Positions 36,273-46,646 of a DNA stretch of 64,000 nucleotides are shown here, in pieces. Every line of letters begins with the position of its first letter. Position 1 is the stretch's first letter. This DNA comes from Oceanimonas marisflavi. GTDB taxonomy: Bacteria > Pseudomonadota > Gammaproteobacteria > Enterobacterales > Aeromonadaceae. The notes below the pieces were generated by a model. That model was given only the letters and a program-made list of their open reading frames with translations, ran no database searches and was not told where the DNA came from. A program made the position numbers and the translations under genes. The DNA is taken from positions 87,661-151,660 of the forward strand of contig NZ_QAGM01000007.1 in NCBI RefSeq assembly GCF_003049725.1, read 5' to 3'.

Positions 36273-38492
36273 ATGATGTCAGCCCCAGAGAAAATAAATG
36301 AAAGGCCGGCGCACCGGCCAGCAACCCCCATAACCGAGAAACCAGCCATGACCCATGATGCACAGCGCCCGACCATACTGGTGGTGGACGACAGGATTGA
36401 GAACATCCGTTCGATGACCCGCATACTGGAAGGTGTGGATGCCGAGGTGCATCATGCCCTGTCGGGCACCGAGGCACTTTCATTGCTGCTGCGCCACCAG
36501 TTTGCCCTGATCCTGCTCGACGTCATGATGCCGGACATGGATGGTTTCGAAACCGCCGAACTGATCCGCGGCCACAAGGGCAGCCAGCATATTCCCATTA
36601 TTTTCGTCACCGCCGCCGACAAGGAAGAAGCCTATGAATTCAAGGGCTATGACGTGGGTGCCGTCGACTATCTGTTCAAGCCGGTACAGCCCCAGATATT
36701 GCTGAGCAAGGTGCGTTTCTTTCTGGAGCTGGCCAAGCACAAGGCCCTGCTGGAAAACAGCCTGCTGGAGCTGAGGCAGCTGCGCGGCCACCAGGAGCTG
36801 TTACTGAAGTCCACGGCAGAGGGCATTCTCAGCCTGGATCCCGAAGGACGCATTACCTTCGCCAACCCGGCCGCCAAACGGCTGCTCGGTTACCGCAAAG
36901 AAGAGCTTATCGGCGCCCATTTTTCACAGATACAGTGTACTGATGAGCCCCCTGCTCCCTTTGAGCACAGCGAGCTTCATCTGGCCTGTAAAGCCAGGCG
37001 CAACCTGCAGGATGATCAGCAGTGGTTCCGGCGCCAGAATGGCGACCGCTTTCCGGTCGAACTCACCGCCAGCCCCATCAGCGACCAGGGGCCCGATTGT
37101 CCCGGCATGGTGCTGGTATTTCAGGACATCAGTGAACGCAAGCAGACCGAGCAGAAGCTGGCCTACCTGGCCCAGTATGATCCCCTGACCGGACTGGCCA
37201 ACCGGGGCATGTTTCTCAAGCTGCTGCAGCAGGCCATCGCCCGCTCGGATCGCCATCATCATTCCCTGGCGCTGCTGTTTCTCGACCTGGACAGATTCAA
37301 GCAGGTCAACGACACCCTGGGCCATGAGGCCGGCGATCAGCTGCTGCAACAGGCCGCTCACCGGCTGCAGTCACGCATTCGGGACGGAGACACCATCAGC
37401 CGCCTGGGCGGCGACGAGTTTACCGTGATCCTGGAGGAGATCGGCGAGGACAGGGAGCCGGCCATCGTGGCCCGGAAACTGATCAATGCCCTGAGTGAGC
37501 CCTTCGTGGTTAAAGGCAACGAGGTCTTTATCGGCACCAGCGTTGGCATCGCCCTCTACCCCAGTTCGGCGGACAGCGCCCCGGCCCTGCTGAAGTGTGC
37601 CGACATGGCCATGTACCAGGCCAAGGCCAACGGCCGCAACAACTTTCAGTTTTTTACCAGCCAGATGCAGCACAAGGTCACCCAGACGCTGGATCTGGAA
37701 AACCGGCTGCGCCATGCTCTGGCTCGCGGGGAACTGTCCTTGCACTACCAGCCCCAGGTCGATATTGCCAGCGGCCGCATTATCGGGCTGGAGGCCCTGC
37801 TGCGCTGGCATCCCGAAGGACTGGATCCGGTACCACCTGATGTCTTTATCGCCATTACCGAAGAAACCGGACTGATCGTGCCCATCGGTGAATGGGTGCT
37901 GTATCAGGCCTGCAGCCAGCTGCGTCGCTGGCATCAGGCCGGGTTGTTGTCCGAAGAGGTATCCATCTCGGTCAATCTGTCGGTGCGGCAACTGGAGAAC
38001 AAGTCGCTGCTGACCACACTGCGCCGCATACTTGAAGAAACCGGTATAAAGCCGTCACAGCTGGAGCTGGAGATCACCGAAAGCGCGGTGATGAAGGATC
38101 CCGACGTGGCCGTGAGCGTATTGCAGACCATCAACCAGATGGGCATTCAGGTATCGCTGGACGATTTCGGCACCGGTTATTCTTCGCTCAGTTACCTGAA
38201 AATGCTGCCCCTGGATGTGCTCAAGATTGACCGTTCCTTTGTTCAGGACATTGGCGGAGATCCCAGCCACGAGGCCATATTGCAGGCCATAGTGGCGCTG
38301 TCGAAAAACCTTAACCTCAGGGTGGTGGCCGAGGGCGTGGAAACCGAAGCCCAGCTCGCTTTTCTGCGCCAGCTGCACTGCCATTCCATTCAGGGCTATT
38401 TTATCAGTCGTCCGAAACCGGCCGGGGAGATTGAATCCCTGCTGCGTGCCGCCGAGAATGGCCGGCTGCTCGAACTGTCGGCTGTGCCGTAG
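36273..38492 (+). CDS. REC-PAS-GGDEF-EAL c-di-GMP turnover protein
   Basis: A 739-residue soluble protein: receiver (about 27-145; LILLDVMMPDMDG), PAS (about 165-285), GGDEF (RLGGDEFTV, about 378) and EAL (LEALLRW, NLSVRQL, ELEITES, DDFGTGYSS, KIDRSFV, EGVE, IQGYFISRP), so both catalytic sets look complete. GGAGG 10 bases before the ATG at 36273 supports that start; a later ATG at 36348 is possible. It is the last gene of the six-gene cluster. The net direction of activity cannot be read from sequence. Confidence 0.85.
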   Translation: MMSAPEKINERPAHRPATPITEKPAMTHDAQRPTILVVDDRIENIRSMTRILEGVDAEVHHALSGTEALSLLLRHQFALILLDVMMPDMDGFETAELIRGHKGSQHIPIIFVTAADKEEAYEFKGYDVGAVDYLFKPVQPQILLSKVRFFLELAKHKALLENSLLELRQLRGHQELLLKSTAEGILSLDPEGRITFANPAAKRLLGYRKEELIGAHFSQIQCTDEPPAPFEHSELHLACKARRNLQDDQQWFRRQNGDRFPVELTASPISDQGPDCPGMVLVFQDISERKQTEQKLAYLAQYDPLTGLANRGMFLKLLQQAIARSDRHHHSLALLFLDLDRFKQVNDTLGHEAGDQLLQQAAHRLQSRIRDGDTISRLGGDEFTVILEEIGEDREPAIVARKLINALSEPFVVKGNEVFIGTSVGIALYPSSADSAPALLKCADMAMYQAKANGRNNFQFFTSQMQHKVTQTLDLENRLRHALARGELSLHYQPQVDIASGRIIGLEALLRWHPEGLDPVPPDVFIAITEETGLIVPIGEWVLYQACSQLRRWHQAGLLSEEVSISVNLSVRQLENKSLLTTLRRILEETGIKPSQLELEITESAVMKDPDVAVSVLQTINQMGIQVSLDDFGTGYSSLSYLKMLPLDVLKIDRSFVQDIGGDPSHEAILQAIVALSKNLNLRVVAEGVETEAQLAFLRQLHCHSIQGYFISRPKPAGEIESLLRAAENGRLLELSAVP

Positions 38493-38526
38493 GGTGCGAA
38501 TGAGCAACGCGAATTCCACCATGCCA

Positions 38527-38572
38527 CAGCCGGCTTCATGCTGCGATTCGCTGCGCTCATCGGCAACCTACG
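38527..38572. repeat. 46-bp dispersed repeat, copy 1
   Basis: It matches 48820-48865 at 43 of 46 positions and contains a GATTCGCTGCGCTCATCGGC core. It sits between the 3' ends of the GGDEF-EAL and aldehyde dehydrogenase genes. A partly inverted version of its core precedes it (38499-38514), so it may form a hairpin. Confidence 0.7.
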
Positions 38573-38602
38573 TACTGCTCCCGCCTTCGCGGGAGCGACG
38601 AG

Positions 38603-40048
38603 TCAGATTACATTCCCCAGGTTGACGTACTTGGTTTCCATAAACTCATCCAGACCTATCTGGCTGCCTTCCCGGCCCAGGCCCGATTCCTTGACGCCAC
38701 CAAAAGGCGCCACCTCGTTGGAAATCATGCCCTCGTTCACACCCACCATGCCCGACTCCAGCGCTTCCGATACGCGGAATACCCGGTTCAGATCCTGCGT
38801 GTAGAAATAGGCGGCCAGGCCAAAGGGAGTGTTGTTGGCCCGCTTGATAACCTCATCTTCATCGCTGAACCTGAAGCAGGCCGCCACCGGACCAAAGGTT
38901 TCTTCCTGCGCCAGCAGCATATTTTCACTGGCGTCGGCGATCACCGTGGGCTGGTAGAAGGTGCCGCCCAGTGCGTGTTGAGCACCGCCGCACACCAGCC
39001 GGCCGCCTTTTTCCAGCGCATCGGCCACGTGCTCTTCCACCTTGTCGAGGGCTGCTTGCGTGATCAGCGGTCCCTGCTGGGCGCCGTCCACCCGGCCTTC
39101 CGCCACCTTGAGCGCCCCGGCGGCTTCAGCCAGGCGAGCCACAAACCGGTCGTAAATGCCGTCCTGCACATAAAAACGGTTGACGCACACGCAGGTCTGG
39201 CCGGTATTGCGGAACTTGGAGGTCATGGCGCCGGTCACGGCGGCGTCGAGATCGGCATCGTCAAACACGATAAAGGGCGCATTGCCGCCCAGCTCCAGCG
39301 ACAGCTTTTTCACCGTGCCGGCGGCCTGGGCCATGAGCTTTTTGCCAATGCCGGTAGAGCCGGTAAAGGACAGCTTGCGCACCAGTGAGCTTTGCATCAG
39401 CGCTTCACCGATGGGGCCGGAGTCGCCGGACACCAGGTTAAGCACACCGGCAGGCAACCCGGCCCGCTCCGCCAGCACCGCCAGGGCGTTGGCACACAGG
39501 GGAGTGACACTTGAAGCCTTGACCACGGCGGTACAGCCGGCGGCAATGGCCGGGCCCACCTTGCGGGTGATCATGGCCATGGGAAAGTTCCAGGGAGTGA
39601 TGGCCGCCACCACGCCCACCGGCTGCTTGATCACCCACAACCGGTTTTCCCGTTTGGGGCTGGGGATGGTATCGCCACAGGCGCGTTTGGCTTCTTCTCC
39701 GAACCACTCCAGAAAGCTGGCGGCATAAGCCACCTCGCCTTTTGCTTCGGCCAGGGGCTTGCCCTGCTCCAGCACCATCAGCTCCGCCAGCTCGTCCTGG
39801 TGCTCCAGCATCAGATCGCTCCAGCGGTGCAGTACGGCGGTGCGCTCCTTGGGCGTGGTATGACGCCATTGCTCAAAGGCGGAGGCAGCGGCATCAATGG
39901 CCTGTCCGGTCTCGGCGCCGCCGCAACGGGAAACACGCGCCAGCACATCGCCTGTGGCCGGGTTCAGAACTTCGTAGTGATCCTCAGTATCCTGCCACTG
40001 GCCGTTGCAGTACCAGCCGGTTTGCCACAGTGCATTGCTGCTGTCCAT
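38603..40048 (-). CDS. gabD: NAD(P)-dependent succinate-semialdehyde dehydrogenase
   Basis: A 481-residue aldehyde dehydrogenase, normal length for GabD. The nucleotide-binding FTGSTGIGKKLM, the general-base segment LELGGNAPFIVFDDAD, and the catalytic cysteine in FRNTGQTCVCVNRFYVQ are present. The FRNTGQTCVC form (two cysteines near the active site) and the C-terminal PFGGVKESGLGREGS are characteristic of succinate-semialdehyde dehydrogenases. GGAGAG precedes the ATG. It oxidises succinate semialdehyde to succinate in GABA or 4-hydroxybutyrate catabolism. It lies downstream of an AGCS symporter gene, from which a strong terminator separates it. Other semialdehydes are possible substrates. Confidence 0.85.
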   Translation of the reverse strand: MDSSNALWQTGWYCNGQWQDTEDHYEVLNPATGDVLARVSRCGGAETGQAIDAAASAFEQWRHTTPKERTAVLHRWSDLMLEHQDELAELMVLEQGKPLAEAKGEVAYAASFLEWFGEEAKRACGDTIPSPKRENRLWVIKQPVGVVAAITPWNFPMAMITRKVGPAIAAGCTAVVKASSVTPLCANALAVLAERAGLPAGVLNLVSGDSGPIGEALMQSSLVRKLSFTGSTGIGKKLMAQAAGTVKKLSLELGGNAPFIVFDDADLDAAVTGAMTSKFRNTGQTCVCVNRFYVQDGIYDRFVARLAEAAGALKVAEGRVDGAQQGPLITQAALDKVEEHVADALEKGGRLVCGGAQHALGGTFYQPTVIADASENMLLAQEETFGPVAACFRFSDEDEVIKRANNTPFGLAAYFYTQDLNRVFRVSEALESGMVGVNEGMISNEVAPFGGVKESGLGREGSQIGLDEFMETKYVNLGNVI

Positions 40049-40164
40049 TCTCGCTCTCCTTGTGAATTATTGATGTTCGCGCAATGGGGGCTTCAGCCCG
40101 AGTATACGCACAAGCCGCCCTGTCGCTCTGGGACCAGTGTCGGCTTTTGGTGCTGCCAGTACGA

Positions 40165-40194
40165 AAAAAAGGCCGGAACAGAGTCCGGCCTTGC
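40165..40194 (-). terminator. Rho-independent terminator of the AGCS symporter gene
   Basis: AAGGCCGG-N8-CCGGCCTT hairpin at 40169-40192 with a run of seven T on the minus strand, 15 bases after the symporter stop codon. Confidence 0.85.
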
Positions 40195-40209
40195 TTTCAT
40201 GGGGTTGTA

Positions 40210-41703
40210 TCAGGAGCGCTCGGCCTGAGTACCGGCAGGAGCCGCATTATCGCTTTGCTCTACCCGGGACGGCTTGCCCTTCACCCAGTGATCGGCGTTC
40301 TTGATGCCGAGTTTTACCGGATCAAAGGTGGGGTCCAGCCCCTGCGCCTTTTGCGCTTCGTAGTCTTTCAGCGCAATCAGCGCCGGCTTTTGCAGCAGCA
40401 GAATGGCAATGATGTTGAGCCAGGCCATCAGGCCCACGCCGATATCGCCCAGACCCCAGGCCAGGCCGGCGGTCTTGACCGAGCCATAGACCACGGAGGC
40501 CATCAGCACCAGTTTGAGGGCAAACATCAGCCAGGGGCGATGTACCTTGCGGTTGATATAGGCGATGTTGGTTTCGGCGATGTAGTAGTAGGCCAGAATG
40601 GTGGTAAAGGCGAAGAAGAACAGCGCCACCGCCACAAAGATACCGCCAAAGCCGGGCATCACCGACTCGACCGCCGCCTGGGTGTAACCGGGGCCGGCTT
40701 CCACGCCGGGCAGGTTCTCAACGATGGCCTCACCGGCCTTGCCCATGACGTTGTAGGCGCCGGTGATGATGATCATGAAGGCGGTGGCAGTACACACAAA
40801 CAGGGTGTCGATATAGACAGAAAAGCTCTGCACCAGCCCCTGCTTGGCGGGGTGCGACACTTCGGCGGCGGCGGCGGCATGGGGACCTGTGCCCTGGCCG
40901 GCTTCGTTGGAGTAGATGCCGCGTTTCACGCCCCATTCAATGGCCAGGCCCAGAATGGCACCGAAACCCGCCTTCATGCCAAAGGCGCTGCCCACAATCA
41001 GGCTGACCACTTCCGGGATCTGGCCAATATTGAGCACCAGGATCACAAAGGCCACCAGAATGTAGCCCAGTGCCATAAAGGGCACCACGATCTGGGTGAA
41101 GTGGGCAATACGCTTGACGCCACCAAAGATGATAAGGCCCAGCAGGATCACCACGGCGGCCGCAGAGACGGTAGTGGGAATGCCAAAGGCATGCTCAATG
41201 CCGGAGGCAATACTGTTGGCCTGCACGCCCGGCAGCAGCATGCCACAAGCCAGCACGGTAGAGATGGCAAACACCCAGGCATACCATTTGATGCCCAGGC
41301 CTTTCTCGATGTAGAAGGCCGGACCGCCCCGGTACAGGCCGTTGTCGTCCTTTTCCTTGTAGATCTGCGCCAGGGCGGACTCCACAAAGGCGGTACCCGA
41401 GCCCAGAAAGGCCACTACCCACATCCAGAATACGGCGCCCGGACCACCAAAGGTGATGGCGGTGGCCACCCCGGCGATGTTACCGGTACCTACCCGGCCC
41501 GAGAGGGACAGGGCCAGTGCCTGAAAGGAACTGATGCCGGCAGCGGAGCTGCCGCCCTGAAACATCAGCCTGACCATTTCCTTGATATGGCGAAGTTGCA
41601 AAAAGCGGGTGCGAAGGGAGAAATACAGACCTACACCCAGACACAGATAGATAAGGGGCAGGCTCCAGATATAGCCGTTAATGGCATTAACCAGTTCGTT
41701 CAT
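40210..41703 (-). CDS. Sodium:alanine/glycine symporter (AGCS family)
   Basis: A 497-residue protein with about 11 membrane spans. LSGRVGTGNIAGVATAITFGGPGAVFWMW and YSNEAGQGTGPHAAAAAEVSHPAKQG are the two signature regions of the AGCS (DagA/AlsT) family. The start at 41703 follows AAAGGATG; the 16 extra upstream codons have no ribosome-binding site. It imports alanine, glycine or a related amino acid with Na+. A second, different AGCS gene is at 58310. The gene ends in a strong terminator at about 40165. Confidence 0.85.
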   Translation of the reverse strand: MNELVNAINGYIWSLPLIYLCLGVGLYFSLRTRFLQLRHIKEMVRLMFQGGSSAAGISSFQALALSLSGRVGTGNIAGVATAITFGGPGAVFWMWVVAFLGSGTAFVESALAQIYKEKDDNGLYRGGPAFYIEKGLGIKWYAWVFAISTVLACGMLLPGVQANSIASGIEHAFGIPTTVSAAAVVILLGLIIFGGVKRIAHFTQIVVPFMALGYILVAFVILVLNIGQIPEVVSLIVGSAFGMKAGFGAILGLAIEWGVKRGIYSNEAGQGTGPHAAAAAEVSHPAKQGLVQSFSVYIDTLFVCTATAFMIIITGAYNVMGKAGEAIVENLPGVEAGPGYTQAAVESVMPGFGGIFVAVALFFFAFTTILAYYYIAETNIAYINRKVHRPWLMFALKLVLMASVVYGSVKTAGLAWGLGDIGVGLMAWLNIIAILLLQKPALIALKDYEAQKAQGLDPTFDPVKLGIKNADHWVKGKPSRVEQSDNAAPAGTQAERS

Positions 41704-41751
41704 GATTACATCCTTTGTTGAACGTTGGACAGCCGTCTTGTGACGGTACAT

Positions 41752-42152
41752 TGTCCTATATCACTTATTGCCGACATTCCCATCTTCTGCAGAAAGCGGC
41801 AAGTGCGGGCAAATTACTCCGCAATGAATCTGATAACAAGTGGTTAACACCATCAGAGATTTTTATCCGCTCACCACTCACCATTTACATAAAAAATGAA
41901 AAAGCCGGATCGGCCGACCTGCTGTTGTTTAAGAGCTGGTTTAAATCTCTTGTTTTATAAAAAGTTAGCTGACCTTCGCCGTTGGAAAGTAACAGTAGAA
42001 ACCAATGATTCCGGTGCCGCCAAAAGGGGTTTGGCGTCATCAAAAAAAACGATAATTGCAGTGCAGGTCACACTTTTTAAGGCAGAAAATAGCGCGGGCT
42101 GGCACCGGCCCCAGCAGCTGTACAGCGGCCGGCAAAAACGAAAAAGCGGTGC
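41752..42152. other. Intergenic region, no gene seen
   Basis: About 400 bases between the symporter start and the 3' end of the dipeptidase gene. Parts are AT-rich. Short ORFs here have no ribosome-binding sites or recognisable products. It should hold the symporter promoter; no clear regulatory motif was found. Confidence 0.4.
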
Positions 42153-42905
42153 TCAGCCGGAAGCCACCTGAGCCCGCCAACGCTCGGCCAGGCTCTGTTG
42201 CTGGGCTACCCCAAACAGCGCCTGAGGCGCTTTGCTGTACCAGGCCCAGCTCTGGTTGCCGTAATCATAATGCCACCACTCGCTGGGCAGATTGGTGAAT
42301 CCGGCCCGGATCATGCAGCTGTGCAGCAGCCGGCGGTTTTCGATGATCTCGGCTTCCTCGGCTCCGGGCCTGACCACCGCCTCAAAGGCGGCGGTGTACG
42401 ACCAGGGGCTGATATCATCAAAACCGGTGCCCATGTTGAGCAGCTGGCCCGCCCCGTCACACAGGCACACATCCACCGCACCGCCGGTCAGGTGCGGGCT
42501 GGGCGCGGTTTCATTCTGGCTTGGCGGCGCCACAAAATGCCGGGCGCGGGTCTGCAGGCTGTGCTCGTCTTCACCGGGAAACTGCCGGCTCAGGGCATCC
42601 ACCAGGGTGTCGTACAGATACTGCTGTACCCGGTACGGCCGCCAGCCGTCCAGCACCACCAGCTCGACCCCGGCAGGCAGCAACATGGCCGCCTGTTGCA
42701 GCCGGCTCAGCACCGAGCGGCGCACATAGCATTCGGTGAGCGCACCGGGCACGCCCAGATGAAAGTAGGCGGGATAGACCCTGAGCGGCGAAGGCACCAG
42801 CCCCAGGGGCACAAGGGGGTCGCCGTTATCAACAATGGGAATTTCCTGCAACTGGCGCCAGTCCGGCTCGGGCAGGCTCTGCAAAGGCTGGGAAAGAAAG
42901 TTCAT
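42153..42905 (-). CDS. VanX-like D-alanyl-D-alanine dipeptidase family protein
   Basis: A 250-residue zinc peptidase of the M15D (VanX/DdpX) family. Zinc ligands and catalytic residues appear in SPHLTGGAVDVCL (HxxGxAxD form) and in the C-terminal EWWHYDYG. There is no signal peptide, so it is cytoplasmic. The family splits D-Ala-D-Ala and related dipeptides; in non-resistant bacteria it recycles peptidoglycan dipeptides. There are no vanH or vanA-like genes nearby, so glycopeptide resistance is not suggested. It stands alone upstream of the pta-ackA genes. Confidence 0.8.
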   Translation of the reverse strand: MNFLSQPLQSLPEPDWRQLQEIPIVDNGDPLVPLGLVPSPLRVYPAYFHLGVPGALTECYVRRSVLSRLQQAAMLLPAGVELVVLDGWRPYRVQQYLYDTLVDALSRQFPGEDEHSLQTRARHFVAPPSQNETAPSPHLTGGAVDVCLCDGAGQLLNMGTGFDDISPWSYTAAFEAVVRPGAEEAEIIENRRLLHSCMIRAGFTNLPSEWWHYDYGNQSWAWYSKAPQALFGVAQQQSLAERWRAQVASG

Positions 42906-43000
42906 GGCGTTGACTCAAGGACAAAAGAGCCCTCAGCGTCGCCAATCACAAGCGGCTTTGCAAGCACGCCGGCGGTGCTGACCGCCGGCGAGGTTTGCAA

Positions 43001-45163
43001 TCAGGCGGTGCCGTTCTGCTGACCGGCCTGAATGGCGGTAAGGGCGATGGTGTAGACAATGTCGTCCACCAGAGCGCCCCGGGACAGATCGTTTACCGGC
43101 TTGCGCATGCCCTGCAGCATGGGGCCGATGGACACCAGCTGGGCTGAACGCTGCACCGCCTTGTAGGTGGTGTTGCCGGTGTTCAGATCCGGGAAGATGA
43201 ACACGGTCGCCTTGCCCGCCACCGGGGAATTGGGCGCCTTGGACTTGGCCACGTTTTCCATGATGGCGGCGTCGTATTGCAGCGGACCGTCGATCACCAG
43301 ATCCGGACGTTTTTCCTGGGCAATGCGGGTGGCTTCACGCACCTTCTCCACGTCGGCGCCGGAGCCCGAGGTGCCGGTGGAATAGGAGATCATCGCAACG
43401 CGGGGCTCAATACCAAAGGCCCGGGCCGACTCCGCCGACTGAATGGCGATCTCCGCCAGCTGCTCGGCACTGGGATCCGGATTGATGGCACAGTCGCCGT
43501 ACACCAGCACCTGATCCGGCAACAGCATAAAGAACACCGAGGACACCAGCGAGCTGCCCGGGGCCGTCTTGATGATCTGCAGCGGCGGCCGAATGGTGTT
43601 GGCGGTGGTGTTGACCGCCCCCGATACCAGGCCGTCCACCTCGTCCCGCTCCAGCATCATGGTGCCCAGCACCACGTTGTCCTGCAGCTGTTCTTTGGCC
43701 ACCACCTCGGTAATGCCCTTGGCCTTGCGCAGCTCCACCAGCCGCTCTACGTAGTTGTCACGTACCTCGAGCGGATCCACGATATCGACCTTTTCATCCA
43801 GCACCACGCCCTGCTGGGCGGCAATGCGCAGGATGGCGTCGTGGCTGCCCAGCAGTACCGGCCGGGCAATGCCCCGTTCGGCACAGATGGCGGCGGCCTT
43901 GATGGTGCGCGGCTCTTCTCCTTCCGGCAGCACAATACGCTTGGCGGCCCGGCGCGCCAGCTCGGTCAGCTGGTAACGGAACGCCGGCGGACTGAGCCGG
44001 CGGCTGCGGGCCGACTTGGCCGACAACGACTCGATCCAGTGCTTGTCGATATGACCGGCCACGTAATCCTGCACCGCTTCAATGCGGCCGGCATCGTCTA
44101 CCGGGATCTCCAGATTAAAGTGCTGCAGGCTCACCGCCGTCTGCCAGGTGTTGGTGTTTACCATCAGAATGGGCAGGCCGGTTTCGGTGGCGCGCTGGCA
44201 CAGGTCCATGATCTGGGGCTCGGGGTGATAGCTGCCGGTCAGCAACAGGGCGCCGATCTTGACGCCGTTCATGGCCGCCAGACACACGGAGACGATGACG
44301 TCGGAACGGTCTCCCGAGGCCACCAGCAGGCTGCCGGGCTTGAAGTGCTGCACCATGTTGTGCAGCGCCCGGGCGCAGAAGGTCACGCTTTGCAGCCGGC
44401 GGGTGTGCAGCCCGCCCTCGTTGATGATGGTGGCATTGAGATGACGGGCCAGATCCACCGCCCGGGGCGCCACCAGCTGGGTGTTCCAGGGAATGCAGCC
44501 GAGAATGCGCAGCGGGGTCTTGCCAAATACCTGCAGCACTTCCAGGTTGGCGGTGACGTGCTCGCCCTTGTAGCCGGGGTTGAACATTTCGGTGAGATCG
44601 GGCCGGGTATTGCCCTGCTCGTCCACCGGGGCGCCGACCTTGTTGATAATGCAGCCCACAATGCGCTTGTTGAGCACACCGCCGAAGTTGGCGCAGGCCA
44701 GCTCCAGGCGCTCTTTCAGGTACTGGCTGCTGTCGCTGCCGGGCTGGGCGATAAACACCATGTCGGCGTCCAGCGCCTTGGCGATGTCGTAGTTGATGCG
44801 GTTGGCAAAGGGCTGCTTGTCGGTGGGGATCAGACCTTCCACCACCACCACTTCGGCGCCGCTCTCGGTGACATGCTTTTCAAACCGGGCGACGATCTCC
44901 TCCAGCAGCACATCCAGGTTGCCCGCCGAGATCATGCTCTCGGCATAGCTGAGGGCAAAGGGCTCCGGTGGCGTCAGGTTGGTGCCGTTGGCCATCACGG
45001 CAGTGGAGTGATCCTGAACCTTGCGGCGGGTGCGGGGCTGGGACACCGGCTTGAAAAAGCTGACGTTAACCCCGTTGCGCTCCATGGCGCGCACCATGCC
45101 AAGGCTTACCGAGGTGGCGCCCACACCGCTGCTGACGGGCACCAGCATAATGGTTCTGGTCAT
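43001..45163 (-). CDS. pta: Phosphate acetyltransferase (long form)
   Basis: A 720-residue enzyme of the long proteobacterial Pta type: an N-terminal P-loop/BioD-like domain ([17 protein letters not shown]), a middle DRTGG domain, and the C-terminal PTA_PTB catalytic domain (from about residue 390). It interconverts acetyl-CoA and acetyl phosphate. AGAGGAAAG lies before the ATG at 45163, which overlaps the ackA stop (ATGA); longer upstream frames run through ackA. It works with AckA in acetate excretion and assimilation and supplies acetyl phosphate to response regulators. Confidence 0.95.
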   Translation of the reverse strand: MTRTIMLVPVSSGVGATSVSLGMVRAMERNGVNVSFFKPVSQPRTRRKVQDHSTAVMANGTNLTPPEPFALSYAESMISAGNLDVLLEEIVARFEKHVTESGAEVVVVEGLIPTDKQPFANRINYDIAKALDADMVFIAQPGSDSSQYLKERLELACANFGGVLNKRIVGCIINKVGAPVDEQGNTRPDLTEMFNPGYKGEHVTANLEVLQVFGKTPLRILGCIPWNTQLVAPRAVDLARHLNATIINEGGLHTRRLQSVTFCARALHNMVQHFKPGSLLVASGDRSDVIVSVCLAAMNGVKIGALLLTGSYHPEPQIMDLCQRATETGLPILMVNTNTWQTAVSLQHFNLEIPVDDAGRIEAVQDYVAGHIDKHWIESLSAKSARSRRLSPPAFRYQLTELARRAAKRIVLPEGEEPRTIKAAAICAERGIARPVLLGSHDAILRIAAQQGVVLDEKVDIVDPLEVRDNYVERLVELRKAKGITEVVAKEQLQDNVVLGTMMLERDEVDGLVSGAVNTTANTIRPPLQIIKTAPGSSLVSSVFFMLLPDQVLVYGDCAINPDPSAEQLAEIAIQSAESARAFGIEPRVAMISYSTGTSGSGADVEKVREATRIAQEKRPDLVIDGPLQYDAAIMENVAKSKAPNSPVAGKATVFIFPDLNTGNTTYKAVQRSAQLVSIGPMLQGMRKPVNDLSRGALVDDIVYTIALTAIQAGQQNGTA

Positions 45164-46371
45164 TGGCTTTCCTCTTGTTGTGACAGGGTTAACGCATCCT
45201 GGGCGATCACCCATTCTTCGTTGGTGGGCAGCACCCACACCGGCAGGCTGCCGGCCTGGCTGATGCAGCCGGACTGGCCAAACCGGGCGGCCTGGTTGGC
45301 GGCGTCGTCCACCTGCACGCCCAGCAGCGCGAGTCTGGACAGGGTCAGCTCGCGAACCAGCGAGGAGTTTTCACCAATGCCGCCGGTAAAGACGATGGCA
45401 TCGAGCCGGCCGTCCAGAGCACAGGTATAGCCGGCAATATACTTGGCCAGGCGATAGGCGAAGATGTCGAGGGCCCGTTTCGCTTCGGGCCGTTCGGCAT
45501 AGTTGTCTTCGGCAAAGCGGCAGTCGCTGCTTTGCTCGGTCAGGCCGAGCAGTCCCGACTCCTTGGTGAGCAGGGTATTGATGCGCTCGACGCTGTAGCC
45601 CAGGGCATCGTGCAGGTGGAAAATAATGGCCGGATCGATGTCACCGCTGCGGGTGCCCATTACCAGGCCTTCCAGCGGGGTCAGGCCCATGGAGGTGTCC
45701 ACCGACTGGCCGTTTTTCACCGCACACACAGACGCACCGTTGCCCAGATGACAGCTGATGATATTGAGCTCGTTGACCGGCTTGTTCAGCACCCGGGCGG
45801 TTTCCTGGGTAATGAAATAGTGGCTGGTGCCGTGCATGCCATAGCGGCGAATGCCGTGCTCCCGGTACAGGGAGTGGGGAATGGCATACAGGTAGGCCTG
45901 CTCGGGCATGGTCTGGTGAAAGGCGGTGTCAAACACCGCCACCTGGGGCAGTGCAGGAAAGGCGTTGCGGGCCGAGGCGATGCCCACCAGATGCGCCGGG
46001 TTATGCAGCGGCGCCAGACTGGCGCAATCTTCAATGCCCTGGATCACCTCGTCGTCGATCAGCACCGAGCGGGTAAAACGCTCACCGCCGTGCACCACCC
46101 GGTGGCCCACAGCCACCAGCCCCTGAAGCAGCTCAGGATGAGGTTTGAGCAATTGCTCCACAATGAAGTCCAGGGCTTGCTGGTGGGCGGCTCCCGCCCC
46201 CAGGGCGGCTTCGGCCTTGTTGCCATTCAGCTTCCATTTGATGCGTGCATCGGCAAGATAAAAGCATTCTGCCAGGCCGGACAGCTTCTCACTGCCGCTT
46301 TCGGCGTCCAGAATGGCGAACTTGAGCGAGGAGCTGCCGCAGTTCAGCACCAGGACCAGATCGTTACTCAT
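45160..46371 (-). CDS. ackA: Acetate kinase
   Basis: A 403-residue acetokinase. The N-terminal [12 protein letters not shown] phosphate-binding motif, [10 protein letters not shown], the catalytic DTAFHQTMP segment, [11 protein letters not shown] and [10 protein letters not shown] are all present. It makes acetate and ATP from acetyl phosphate. Gene order ackA-pta with a 4-base overlap, divergent from yfbV, is the enterobacterial arrangement, and a 275-base region holds the divergent promoters. Confidence 0.95.
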   Translation of the reverse strand: MSNDLVLVLNCGSSSLKFAILDAESGSEKLSGLAECFYLADARIKWKLNGNKAEAALGAGAAHQQALDFIVEQLLKPHPELLQGLVAVGHRVVHGGERFTRSVLIDDEVIQGIEDCASLAPLHNPAHLVGIASARNAFPALPQVAVFDTAFHQTMPEQAYLYAIPHSLYREHGIRRYGMHGTSHYFITQETARVLNKPVNELNIISCHLGNGASVCAVKNGQSVDTSMGLTPLEGLVMGTRSGDIDPAIIFHLHDALGYSVERINTLLTKESGLLGLTEQSSDCRFAEDNYAERPEAKRALDIFAYRLAKYIAGYTCALDGRLDAIVFTGGIGENSSLVRELTLSRLALLGVQVDDAANQAARFGQSGCISQAGSLPVWVLPTNEEWVIAQDALTLSQQEESQ

Positions 46372-46646
46372 TGAAGATCCTTTCTTTCGGATTTGCGAAA
46401 AGTTACTTGCTCGCCGAACTTACGAGCAATAAATATCACTTTAACTCTATCCTTGAGAAAGGCGCCTTACCAAAGGGCAGTGTGGCCGGAATCGTCCATA
46501 ACACGACCGGCATTTCGGCCGGCCATCAGGGTGACAGATATTACCTGTTTGTCTGTGGTAAAATAACAGTCAGCCGAGGTGTTTTTTTTGACCTGCATCG
46601 TCATTTTGTAATTTAGCTACAAGAATGATCATCATCAGGAGGACAT
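46372..46646. promoter_or_regulatory. Divergent ackA/yfbV promoter region
   Basis: About 275 bases between divergent genes. For yfbV a possible sigma70 promoter is TTGACC (46588-46593) with an AT-rich -10-like ATTTAG 17 bases later. A short frame here (46371-46616) has no support as a gene. No clear FNR or ArcA box was identified. Confidence 0.35.

Noticed and set aside
40084..41721. A 545-codon frame opposite the AGCS symporter gene
   Set aside because: The minus strand encodes a clear AGCS symporter; the plus-strand frame is a low-complexity GC shadow.
42100..42115. Possible -24/-12 promoter (TGGCACCGGCCCCAGC)
   Set aside because: GG and GC are 13 bases apart, not 12, and the element points toward the 3' end of the converging dipeptidase gene.
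43277..45430. A 717-codon frame opposite pta
   Set aside because: Pta on the minus strand has all its domains; the opposite frame is His/Gly/Gln-rich with no recognisable family.
46371..46616. An 81-codon frame between ackA and yfbV
   Set aside because: It starts within the ackA start region, has no ribosome-binding site or known family, and occupies the promoter region.
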